A stretch of 7,755 nt of DNA, taken from contig CALBRY010000282.1 of the NCBI GenBank assembly GCA_937927665.1, positions 1 through 7,755 on the forward strand. Reading direction: 5' to 3'. The notes beneath the pieces are model-generated. The model had not been told where the DNA came from. It did no database searches and worked only from the letters and a program-made list of their open reading frames with translations. This document shows positions 1 through 4,997 of this stretch, piece by piece. The first letter of the stretch is position 1. Each line of letters begins with the position of its first letter. The DNA comes from an uncultured Chloroflexota bacterium. GTDB lineage: Bacteria > Chloroflexota > Anaerolineae > Aggregatilineales > Phototrophicaceae. A program made the translations under genes and the position numbers.

Positions 1-174
1 CTCGATTATCGCTATCTGCGCCGCCTGCCGACCGTGATCACGATCTCCAAAGCGATTGAAGATCTTGATGTGCGCGTGCGGGTGCGCTTGATGGATGACG
101 AAGTGTGTACGATGCGCGTGATCACAGCGCCGCCGTATGCACTGCGGACGCGGGAGCGCCGTCGCGGCTCATGA
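1..174 (+). CDS. C-terminal fragment of an unrecognised protein
   Basis: Frame 1 is open from the left edge to a TGA at 172-174, giving the last 57 residues of a protein that starts outside the window. The fragment starts LDYRYLRRLP, has a charged middle (IEDLDVRVRVRLMDDEV) that could form beta strands, and ends in a basic tail (RTRERRRGS). I see no membrane segment and no motif that I recognise. The main support for a real gene is that its stop overlaps the start of the acetyltransferase gene as ATGA (171-174), the usual form of translational coupling. The two genes therefore probably belong to one operon. I assign no function. Confidence 0.6.
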   Translation, partial: LDYRYLRRLPTVITISKAIEDLDVRVRVRLMDDEVCTMRVITAPPYALRTRERRRGS

Positions 175-1049
175 TCCCACCACGCTACGACGCGCCGCGC
201 ACCGGTATCGAAATCATGCCCTATCACCGCCGCTATCGTCAGGACTTGCGAGAACTGCTCTATCGCAGTTATCGGTCGCATGTGCATCTCGATTGGCATG
301 ATACCGATGCATGGCTCGACACGGGGAAATCAACGGTGCTGCTGGCATGGGAAGGGCGGCGGTTGGTTGGCGCAATCGCCGCATCCGAACCCGTGGACGG
401 CGACTGCTGGATACGTATCGCCACCATTGTTGATGATGCACCGCCGATGCCGATCATGAATGCGTTATGGAGCATCCTCAAGCTGGATTTGCGGGCGCTG
501 CAAGTGGAGCGTGTCGCTATTTTGATGCTGCGCGAATGGCTGAGTGAAATTTTCGGCGCGCTCGGGTTTGCGGAACAGGAATGGATCGTCACACTGCGCC
601 GTGAATCGCTGGAATCGCCGTCTGAACCCCCGCCGCCGAATCTCACGATCCGCGCCTCGGAATCCGCCGACATCGAAGCGATCACCGCCATCGATCATCA
701 AGCATTTGACGCTCTGTGGCGCATGACGCTGACCGACATCCGGCAGGCGATGCGCGGTGCGGCATCGTCTACGGTCGCGCTGATTCAAGGCGTCATCGTC
801 GGGTATCAGATCAGCACCGTCTATTTTGATGGATCGCATCTGGCGCGTTTAGCCGTCAACCCGAATGTGCAAGCGAACGGAATCGGCGGCGCGCTCGTCG
901 GTGATGTGCTGCGGCGCTTCACGCGGCGCGGCGTCCCTGCCATGACGGTCAACACGCAGTTGAGCAACGAACGATCACAGCGGTTATACCGGCGGCTTGG
1001 TTTCCAGCGCACCGGCTATGATCTCGCGGTGTGGTCGATACGGCTCTAG
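171..1049 (+). CDS. Tandem GNAT-family N-acetyltransferase
   Basis: This is a 292-residue predicted cytoplasmic acyl-CoA-dependent N-acyltransferase of unknown substrate. I chose the ATG at 171, which overlaps the upstream TGA as ATGA, over a GTG at 105 lying inside the upstream gene. A GGAG at 153-156 is a weak, distant ribosome site. The C-terminal half, from about residue 160, is a complete GNAT domain. Its acyl-CoA loop is RLAVNPNVQANGIGG from residue 226, with the QANGIG form of the Q/R-x-x-G-x-G/A signature at 234-239. The motif-B helix is NERSQRLYRRLGF from residue 266. The N-terminal half (about 15-150) resembles a GNAT core (LLAWEGRRLVGAIAA, then a terminal FGALGFAEQEW) but lacks a recognisable acyl-CoA loop, so it is probably degenerate. 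A proline-rich linker (PSEPPPP) joins the halves. The gene converges on the minus-strand gene to its right, sharing four bases. Confidence 0.85.
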   Translation: MIPPRYDAPRTGIEIMPYHRRYRQDLRELLYRSYRSHVHLDWHDTDAWLDTGKSTVLLAWEGRRLVGAIAASEPVDGDCWIRIATIVDDAPPMPIMNALWSILKLDLRALQVERVAILMLREWLSEIFGALGFAEQEWIVTLRRESLESPSEPPPPNLTIRASESADIEAITAIDHQAFDALWRMTLTDIRQAMRGAASSTVALIQGVIVGYQISTVYFDGSHLARLAVNPNVQANGIGGALVGDVLRRFTRRGVPAMTVNTQLSNERSQRLYRRLGFQRTGYDLAVWSIRL

Positions 1050-1441
1050 TACGACGAGCGTTTCGTCTTGATATCCTGTTCAATTTCTTCGTAGAAATCG
1101 CCGCCGTTTTCGATCAGTTGAATTTTCACGCCGCCGATCCACCCGGACGTGAGGTTATAGATCCATGCCATCAGGGCGAAATAAACCGCGCCGACCACGC
1201 TGCCGAACACCACGAAAACGAGGTAGAAGCACAGCGTGCTCAATGCCCCCGCCGTGCCGATAAAGTCCAGCGCCGCGCGTGCGTCCGCATCTCCGATGAC
1301 CATCACCCGTGAAAGCGAACCGAAGGTCAAGATCGGCAGGAGAATGGTGAAAAATCCGATCAGGATCAACAGGGCGATGTTGATCACGAATGCCACTTTG
1401 AACACGGAACTGACATTCACGCGCTTGAGGGTATGAGTCAT
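1046..1441 (-). CDS. DUF3566-like two-helix membrane protein
   Basis: This is a small predicted inner-membrane protein of 131 residues when started at the ATG complementary to 1439-1441. That start has a GAAGG ribosome site about 10 bases upstream. A further in-frame ATG at 1474 would add 11 residues (MFKDDNEGKPD), but it lies upstream of the likely transcription start. A short basic N-terminus (THTLKRVNV) leads to a hydrophobic helix at about 14-38 and a second at about 68-95. After these comes the stretch NLTSGWIGGVKIQL, then an acidic-to-basic tail. Paired helices followed by an 'N-L-x-S-x-x-x-G-G-h' segment resemble DUF3566, a family best known in Actinobacteria and often near cell-division or gyrase genes; its biochemical role is not established. 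I recognise this by pattern only. The stop lies in the shared CTAG with the acetyltransferase gene. Confidence 0.7.
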   Translation of the reverse strand: MTHTLKRVNVSSVFKVAFVINIALLILIGFFTILLPILTFGSLSRVMVIGDADARAALDFIGTAGALSTLCFYLVFVVFGSVVGAVYFALMAWIYNLTSGWIGGVKIQLIENGGDFYEEIEQDIKTKRSSY

Positions 1442-1457
1442 ATCGGGTTTGCCTTCG

Positions 1458-1484
1458 TTGTCATCTTTGAACATCCATTATAAT
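1458..1484 (+). promoter_or_regulatory. Predicted sigma-70-type promoter of the methyltransferase gene
   Basis: TTGTCA at 1458-1463 and a consensus TATAAT at 1479-1484 are separated by 15 bases, slightly shorter than the usual 17. Transcription would start near 1491, just ahead of the GGAGG at 1496-1500, leaving a very short leader. This arrangement supports the TTG start at 1509 over the longer frame. The -35 box overlaps the start region of the divergent gene. Confidence 0.5.
1477..1484. promoter_or_regulatory. Symmetric -10 element, possibly bidirectional
   Basis: ATTATAAT is its own reverse complement, so a consensus TATAAT is presented on both strands in the gap between two divergent genes. 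On the minus strand, transcription would begin near 1470. That fits the start at 1441 with its GAAGG ribosome site, and gives a leader of about 30 bases. I see no good -35 box for the minus direction. Confidence 0.35.
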
Positions 1485-1495
1485 CGCTCAGAGCC

Positions 1496-1511
1496 GGAGG
1501 ACGCTTCTTTG
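1496..1511 (+). promoter_or_regulatory. Ribosome binding site deciding a TTG start
   Basis: GGAGG at 1496-1500 is followed by eight bases and then TTG at 1509-1511. No ATG or GTG is placed as well. The reading frame is open further left to another TTG at 1449, but that part overlaps the promoter and the divergent gene. Confidence 0.65.
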
Positions 1512-2249
1512 AATGATGACACTATTCATGCGTTAAATACGATCAACCGCCAATTTTACGCCGCGTGCGCCGCCGATTTTGATGTCACCCGCGCCGGAGC
1601 GTGGAAGGGTTGGATCATGCTGCTGCCGTACATGCAGATTCCGGCGGAAGCGATGCGCGTCCTTGATGTTGGCTGCGGCAATGGGCGATTAGGCGCATTT
1701 TTGATGAAACGCTTCCCCGTCGTTTATCACGGGATCGATTTTAGCGAAGGACTGCTCGATGCGGCGCGGCGCACGCTTGCGGCATACGCACAGGTGACGC
1801 TCGAAGCGCGTGATTTGATCGAACAACCGCCCGACTTGAGCGAACAGGATCGTTATCATCTGGTGTGCGCGTTCGGATTGCTGCATCATGTACCGGGTGC
1901 GGCGCGGCGCGAAGCATTGATCAAATCGCTGGCGGAACAGGTTCAGCCGGGGGGAATGCTCGTGTGGACGGAATGGCGCTTTCACGAATATGAGCGCTTC
2001 CGCGAACGGGTGATTGCAACCCCCGCTGATTTGCTGCCCGAAATGGAACCTGGTGATTTTCTGCTCGATTGGGGCGGCAGTGCGGGAATGTCGGCGGAAT
2101 TGGCGCGGCGCTACTGCCATTATATTGATGACGCCGAAAGCGAACGCTTGATCCGCGCCAGTGGGTTGGAACTGGTGACGACATATCGCGCCGATGGGCA
2201 TACCCGCGACTGCAACCGCTATGTGATTCTGCGCCGACATGAGAACTAG
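1509..2249 (+). CDS. Class I SAM-dependent methyltransferase (Methyltransf_11 type)
   Basis: This is a 246-residue predicted soluble methyltransferase that transfers a methyl group from S-adenosylmethionine to an unknown acceptor. Motif I is VLDVGCGNG from residue 51, and the acidic end of strand 2 that binds the ribose is D77 in GIDFSEG. The motif IV/V region is HLVCAFGLLHHV from 117, and the post-strand turn QPGGML lies near 150. The N-terminus (LNTINRQFYAACAADFDVTRAGAWKG) recalls Trm9/ALKBH8-type tRNA wobble-uridine methyltransferases, which combine an early 'FY...F..TR...W' segment with VGCGNG. This is only a resemblance, and many Methyltransf_11 proteins share parts of it. Translation starts at TTG, chosen from the GGAGG eight bases upstream and the promoter just before it. 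The next gene follows after 79 bases and seems to have its own -10 box. Confidence 0.85.
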   Translation: MNDDTIHALNTINRQFYAACAADFDVTRAGAWKGWIMLLPYMQIPAEAMRVLDVGCGNGRLGAFLMKRFPVVYHGIDFSEGLLDAARRTLAAYAQVTLEARDLIEQPPDLSEQDRYHLVCAFGLLHHVPGAARREALIKSLAEQVQPGGMLVWTEWRFHEYERFRERVIATPADLLPEMEPGDFLLDWGGSAGMSAELARRYCHYIDDAESERLIRASGLELVTTYRADGHTRDCNRYVILRRHEN

Positions 2250-2286
2250 CGTAGACTCAGGTAATGAGTAAGCCCATACCGCGTTC

Positions 2287-2292
2287 TATACT
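2287..2292 (+). promoter_or_regulatory. Candidate -10 box upstream of the DUF427 gene
   Basis: TATACT lies 37 bases before the DUF427 start codon. I see no convincing -35 hexamer; TGAGTA at 2265-2270, 16 bases upstream, is the nearest possibility. The gene could also be read from the methyltransferase promoter. Confidence 0.3.
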
Positions 2293-2328
2293 TGAGCAAG
2301 CCCAATTGCAGATGTGAGCGAGGACGCC

Positions 2329-2649
2329 ATGACATTCATAGTCAAAGAACGCGCATCAGGGCGCGTGATCGCCAGCGCACAACCCGATAAGAACGTCTTC
2401 AAATTTGAAGGAAATTGGTATTTTGCACCCGAAGCGGTCGATCTCTCTCATTTGAAAATCACCGACCGCACCTATACCTGCCCTTATAAAGGGATCTGCT
2501 TCTGGATCGATCTGGAAACCCCCGACGGGACAAAAGCGCAGAATATCGGGTGGGTGTATCGTGATCCCAAACCCGGTTATGAGCACATCAAGGATCATCT
2601 TGCCTTTTATACCCGCGATACAACCGGGACAACCACCGAAGTTGAGTAG
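2329..2649 (+). CDS. DUF427 family protein
   Basis: This is a 106-residue small soluble protein of the DUF427 family, a compact beta-rich fold whose biochemical role is not established. The diagnostic segments are visible: a central CPYKG at about residue 50, then an aromatic 'CFWIDL' strand. Further on come 'NIGWVYRDPKPGYEHIKDHLAFY', in pieces typical of the family (W-x-Y-x-x-P and A-F-Y). The ATG at 2329 is preferred because AGGA lies four bases before it; the in-frame GTG at 2314 has no ribosome site. The length is normal for a single-domain member. Its stop is six bases before the trmB start, so the two genes are almost certainly co-transcribed and may be translationally linked. Confidence 0.9.
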   Translation: MTFIVKERASGRVIASAQPDKNVFKFEGNWYFAPEAVDLSHLKITDRTYTCPYKGICFWIDLETPDGTKAQNIGWVYRDPKPGYEHIKDHLAFYTRDTTGTTTEVE

Positions 2650-2655
2650 GAAACC

Positions 2656-3654
2656 GTGACCCATACCCGTTTGAGCAGCCTCACCCTAGAATGGAGTCCT
2701 GATTGGACAGCGATTTTTGGCGTGGAACGTCCAATCATCCTTGAAATCGGGTTTGGGCGCGGCGTATTTCTGGCACATCTGGCGAAAACGCATCCGGATC
2801 ATCATGTGATCGGGGTGGAGATTTCGAACCGCTGTCTTGATACCACCGAACGCTTGATCACCCGCGAAAAGCTCGATAATGCCCGCGTGATTTACTCAAC
2901 AGCGTTAACAGCGCTCGCGCACCTGTTCCAGCCGGGATCGCTTTCTCAGGTGCATGTCAATTTCCCTGATCCGTGGTTCAAATCACGCCAATCACACCGC
3001 CGTTTGATGCGGCGCGAAGTTATGGATTGGATTGTCAGCCGGATGCGCCCCGATGCGACATTTCACTTGGCGACGGATATTCAAGAATATGCCGAAATGA
3101 GCGCCGAACTGCTGGCGGAAACGCCGCACTTGGAAAACCTGCTCCCGGATGCGTGGGCGCGTGAAATGCCGGGGCGCGTGATCACCAAATACGAAGCGAC
3201 CGCGATCCGCGAAGGACGCACCCCCTTTTATTTTCTACGCCGCCGAAACACACTTCCGGCGCTTGACCTGCCTGTGAAGGAGGAATTAGCAATGTCGCAT
3301 GTGGTCTTTCACAGTCCTCTCACACTGGAAGCGATTTATGCCGTGTATGCCGACCGCGTTCAGGGACAGCATCAAGCGGGTGAACTGCACATCAATTTGA
3401 TGGATGTGTTTTTGGGGCAGAATGCGCTTTTGATCGAAACGGCGATCAGCGAACCGACGATCGATCAGCGGCTTGCATTATTGATCCTGCCGCGCTGGCA
3501 CAGCGACGAACCCGGCGGGTATACGATTCAGGTCAGCGCGTTAGGTCATCCGCGCATTACCGACGGCGTGCATGAAGCGGTGCGCGTGCTGGCGGAGCGG
3601 GTGATCGCGCTCCATCCTGAGGCGCGACTCCTGCATCATAAGTTAAAAGATTAA
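2656..3654 (+). CDS. trmB: tRNA (guanine-N7-)-methyltransferase TrmB with C-terminal extension
   Basis: TrmB methylates N7 of guanine 46 in the variable loop of tRNA, using S-adenosylmethionine. The catalytic domain is clear. The SAM loop is EIGFGRG from residue 30, and GVEIS has the ribose-binding E55. The family signature NFPDPWFKSR starts at 102, followed by a basic HRRL, and the terminal substrate-binding motif TKYE is at 177-180. The start is a GTG with AGGA four bases ahead, and the upstream stop overlaps that ribosome site. Most TrmB proteins end near residue 210-220, soon after FYFLRRR. This one continues to 332 residues. Long C-terminal extensions are known in TrmB of Aquifex and some other lineages, where they have been linked to stability. 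I cannot tell by eye whether this one is homologous. An internal ribosome site and ATG sit exactly at the boundary. Confidence 0.95.
   Translation: MTHTRLSSLTLEWSPDWTAIFGVERPIILEIGFGRGVFLAHLAKTHPDHHVIGVEISNRCLDTTERLITREKLDNARVIYSTALTALAHLFQPGSLSQVHVNFPDPWFKSRQSHRRLMRREVMDWIVSRMRPDATFHLATDIQEYAEMSAELLAETPHLENLLPDAWAREMPGRVITKYEATAIREGRTPFYFLRRRNTLPALDLPVKEELAMSHVVFHSPLTLEAIYAVYADRVQGQHQAGELHINLMDVFLGQNALLIETAISEPTIDQRLALLILPRWHSDEPGGYTIQVSALGHPRITDGVHEAVRVLAERVIALHPEARLLHHKLKD
3277..3294 (+). promoter_or_regulatory. Internal Shine-Dalgarno and in-frame ATG within trmB
   Basis: AAGGAGG at 3277-3283 is the strongest Shine-Dalgarno match I noticed in the window. It is followed by eight bases and an ATG at 3292-3294 in the trmB frame. 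It lies where the catalytic domain ends (after FYFLRRR) and the extension begins. It could start a separate 120-residue protein, or it could be a chance product of the codons for VKEELAM. Confidence 0.45.
3292..3654 (+). CDS. Possible separately translated C-terminal domain of TrmB
   Basis: If the internal site is used, a 120-residue protein beginning MSHVVFHSPLTLEAI is made from the last third of trmB. It looks like a mixed alpha/beta domain. An early helix contains YAVYADRVQGQHQ, and amphipathic strands follow (LHINLMDVFLGQNALLIETAI, then ALLILPRW and YTIQVSALG). A final helix is HEAVRVLAERVIALHPEARL. There are no cysteines and no membrane segment. I do not recognise the family. It may simply be the tRNA-binding or stabilising extension of TrmB, produced only as part of the full-length protein, so this entry is an alternative product and not a firm gene. 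Confidence 0.35.
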   Translation: MSHVVFHSPLTLEAIYAVYADRVQGQHQAGELHINLMDVFLGQNALLIETAISEPTIDQRLALLILPRWHSDEPGGYTIQVSALGHPRITDGVHEAVRVLAERVIALHPEARLLHHKLKD

Positions 3655-3657
3655 CGA

Positions 3658-3685
3658 TTGTTGAGTGCCAAACCTGTGCTATCAT
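3658..3685 (+). promoter_or_regulatory. Candidate extended -10 promoter of the ExoD-family gene
   Basis: TGCTATCAT at 3677-3685 is an extended -10 motif in the 66-base gap after trmB. A poor -35 (TTGTTG, 3658-3663) lies 16 bases upstream, which is acceptable because extended -10 promoters need little -35 contact. No terminator separates it from trmB, so read-through is also possible. Confidence 0.4.
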
Positions 3686-3720
3686 CCCATCAGATAAACC
3701 CACATGGATGAGGCGACTCA

Positions 3721-4377
3721 ATGGCTGTACAATTCCGGGATTCCGAGCTTTCGCTAAGTGAAACCCTGACCTCAATAGCGCAATCGCTCAATGGCGATAC
3801 GATCACCCTGCGGCAGTTGATGGCACAGATCGGCGAACAGGGGCTTCTCCTGTTATGTATGTTCCTGATCATTCCCTTCCTGATTCCTGTTTCTATCCCC
3901 GGCGTGAGTACGGTGTTCGGCGCGGCGATCGGATTGATCGGCGTCGGCATCACCTTGAACCGCCTTCCGTGGATGCCTGCCCGTCTGCTTGACCGCCAGA
4001 TCGAGACGAAAGACTTGATCCCGACGCTCGTAAAAGGCGCGAAGATGGTCACCCGTATTGACCGGATCATCCGCCCGCGTTTGCTGCCGCTGACCTCCGG
4101 CGGGTTTAACCGCGTCAACGGACTAGCCTTGATTTTTAGCGCGCTCCTGCTGATGGTTCCGTTCGGGTTTGTGCCGTTTTCGAACACACTGCCCGGTATT
4201 GCGATCCTCTTGCTTGCCGCTGGCATGATCCAGCGCGATGGCTTGCTGATCCTCGTCGGTTATGTGTTCATCGTCATCACGGTGATTTATTTCGGCGCAC
4301 TCGCGCTTGGGGCGATTGCTGCCGGACAGGGCATCAGTTCTCTCATCGGCTCGGGTATGATTCTGCCGCTGTTTTAA
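3721..4377 (+). CDS. ExoD-family (exopolysaccharide synthesis) membrane protein
   Basis: This is a 218-residue multi-pass inner-membrane protein of the ExoD family. Rhizobial ExoD was linked genetically to exopolysaccharide production and alkali tolerance, but the molecular activity of the family is unknown. The N-terminal amphipathic part (LSETLTSIAQSLNGDTITLRQLMAQIGEQG) is typical. It leads into a hydrophobic block at about 40-78 with the proline-rich FLIIPFLIPVSIPGVSTVFG turn. After a hydrophilic loop (about 80-128) comes a second, similar block at about 130-163 containing MVPFGFVPFSNTLPG. The final hydrophobic segments are at about 168-215. The repeated 'VPF...(N/V)..PG' pattern suggests an internal duplication. 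GATGAGG seven bases before the ATG fixes the start, and an out-of-frame ATG at 3704 is ignored. The length is normal for the family. Confidence 0.88.
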   Translation: MAVQFRDSELSLSETLTSIAQSLNGDTITLRQLMAQIGEQGLLLLCMFLIIPFLIPVSIPGVSTVFGAAIGLIGVGITLNRLPWMPARLLDRQIETKDLIPTLVKGAKMVTRIDRIIRPRLLPLTSGGFNRVNGLALIFSALLLMVPFGFVPFSNTLPGIAILLLAAGMIQRDGLLILVGYVFIVITVIYFGALALGAIAAGQGISSLIGSGMILPLF

Positions 4378-4386
4378 GTGCAGTCA

Positions 4387-4424
4387 GCGAACGGGTGAAA
4401 AATCGATGACTTTCACCCGTTCGC
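4387..4424. repeat. Perfect 14-bp inverted repeat between genes
   Basis: The arms GCGAACGGGTGAAA (4387-4400) and TTTCACCCGTTCGC (4411-4424) match perfectly around a 10-base loop. The hairpin begins nine bases after the ExoD-family stop codon, where a terminator would be expected. No run of T follows on either strand. It may be a Rho-type or T-less terminator, an RNA-stabilising 3' hairpin, or a DNA site. The loop contains the self-complementary ATCGAT (4402-4407). Confidence 0.6.
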
Positions 4425-4449
4425 CTCATCATTATCCTAGAGGAGCGCG

Positions 4450-4887
4450 ATGCAGCATTTTCGAACGTTGATCCGCGCCGTTGAGACGACCTCTCAGCTT
4501 GCTGAACTGGCGCGCAGTTCGCAGAGTTACCACTTCGCCGTTCCCACCAACACCACGGTTTATCTGCATGTTCTTGACGCCGAAATATTCGCGGCGCGGC
4601 ACGATCAGCCCGCTGTCGAAGTTGTGGCGAAAGTTGGCGCTCCGTTCGCGTGGCGCATCGTTTGTGAACAGGATGACGCCGGGGTATATTTCGTTGCACA
4701 GCGCAAGCCCGTTGTGGGTCAGCTTGCCGGAGCACTGGCGCATGCGGCATTTATCGTGACGATTCCACTCGACGCACATTTGATCCTGAAACTGGAACGT
4801 ACCCGCCTTTCGATGCAAAACTTGACCGGCGAGTTTGAGTTCGCCCCACTTCCTTCGACGCCGCTCCTCAAATCTTCCACAAGGTAA
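4450..4887 (+). CDS. Small beta-rich protein of unknown function
   Basis: This is a 145-residue protein that I cannot assign. The ATG follows AGGAG at 4441-4445 with four bases between. An N-terminal helix (RTLIRAVETTSQLAELARSS) is followed by what look like successive beta strands: YHFAVPTNTTVYLHVLDAEI, then VEVVAKVG, WRIVCEQDDAGVYFVAQR and FIVTIPLDAHLILKL. The end reads LSMQNLTGEFEFAP. Strands of this kind ('I-x-x-P-x-x-A-x-L-x-L-x-x-x-x-x-x-h-x-x-h-x-G') weakly resemble the DUF4097/adhesin-like beta-solenoid proteins, but I would not name it on that basis. There is no signal peptide, no membrane helix and a single cysteine. It lies between the ExoD-family gene and the sulfurtransferase promoter. 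Codon use matches its neighbours, which supports this strand over the overlapping reading frame on the other strand. Confidence 0.7.
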   Translation: MQHFRTLIRAVETTSQLAELARSSQSYHFAVPTNTTVYLHVLDAEIFAARHDQPAVEVVAKVGAPFAWRIVCEQDDAGVYFVAQRKPVVGQLAGALAHAAFIVTIPLDAHLILKLERTRLSMQNLTGEFEFAPLPSTPLLKSSTR

Positions 4888-4906
4888 CAAACGGGTAACA
4901 GAATCT

Positions 4907-4945
4907 ATGCGCGCTGTCCGGCACATTGAGTTTTGAATCGCGCAT
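4907..4945. repeat. Short inverted repeat flanking the sulfurtransferase -35 box
   Basis: ATGCGCG (4907-4913) is repeated inverted as CGCGCAT (4939-4945), 25 bases apart. The -35 box lies between the arms and the right arm is inside the promoter spacer. It could be an operator or a chance GC-rich match; seven-base arms are short. Confidence 0.25.
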
Positions 4946-4954
4946 TCGTATTAT
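4926..4954 (+). promoter_or_regulatory. Predicted sigma-70-type promoter of the sulfurtransferase gene
   Basis: TTGAGT at 4926-4931 and TATTAT at 4949-4954 are exactly 17 bases apart, the best-spaced promoter in the window. Transcription would start near 4961, giving a leader of about 37 bases that carries the AAGGGG ribosome site. Confidence 0.6.
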
Positions 4955-4997
4955 GTTGGGGTAAGCACGGGATTCCGTGACAAGCGAAGGGGTGCAT

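Noticed and set aside
105..170. Longer acetyltransferase start at GTG 105
   Set aside because: It would overlap the upstream coding frame by 70 bases. The ATG at 171 forms a standard ATGA overlap and leaves the GNAT domains intact.
1053..1067. Small hairpin GACGA-gcgtt-TCGTC as a terminator for the convergent pair
   Set aside because: It has only five base pairs, lies inside the minus-strand coding end and has no T-run on either strand.
1442..1474. Eleven-residue N-terminal extension of the DUF3566-like protein (ATG at 1474)
   Set aside because: That ATG has no ribosome site and would lie upstream of the likely minus-strand transcription start. The ATG at 1441 has GAAGG at a good distance. 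The case is not closed.
1449..1508. Longer methyltransferase frame from TTG 1449
   Set aside because: This part overlaps the divergent gene and the promoter. GGAGG with eight-base spacing points to TTG 1509.
4432..4926. 164-residue open frame on the minus strand opposite the small unknown gene
   Set aside because: Its protein is arginine- and cysteine-rich without domain pattern and has no clear ribosome site. The plus-strand frame has AGGAG, a hydrophobic strand pattern and codon use like its neighbours.
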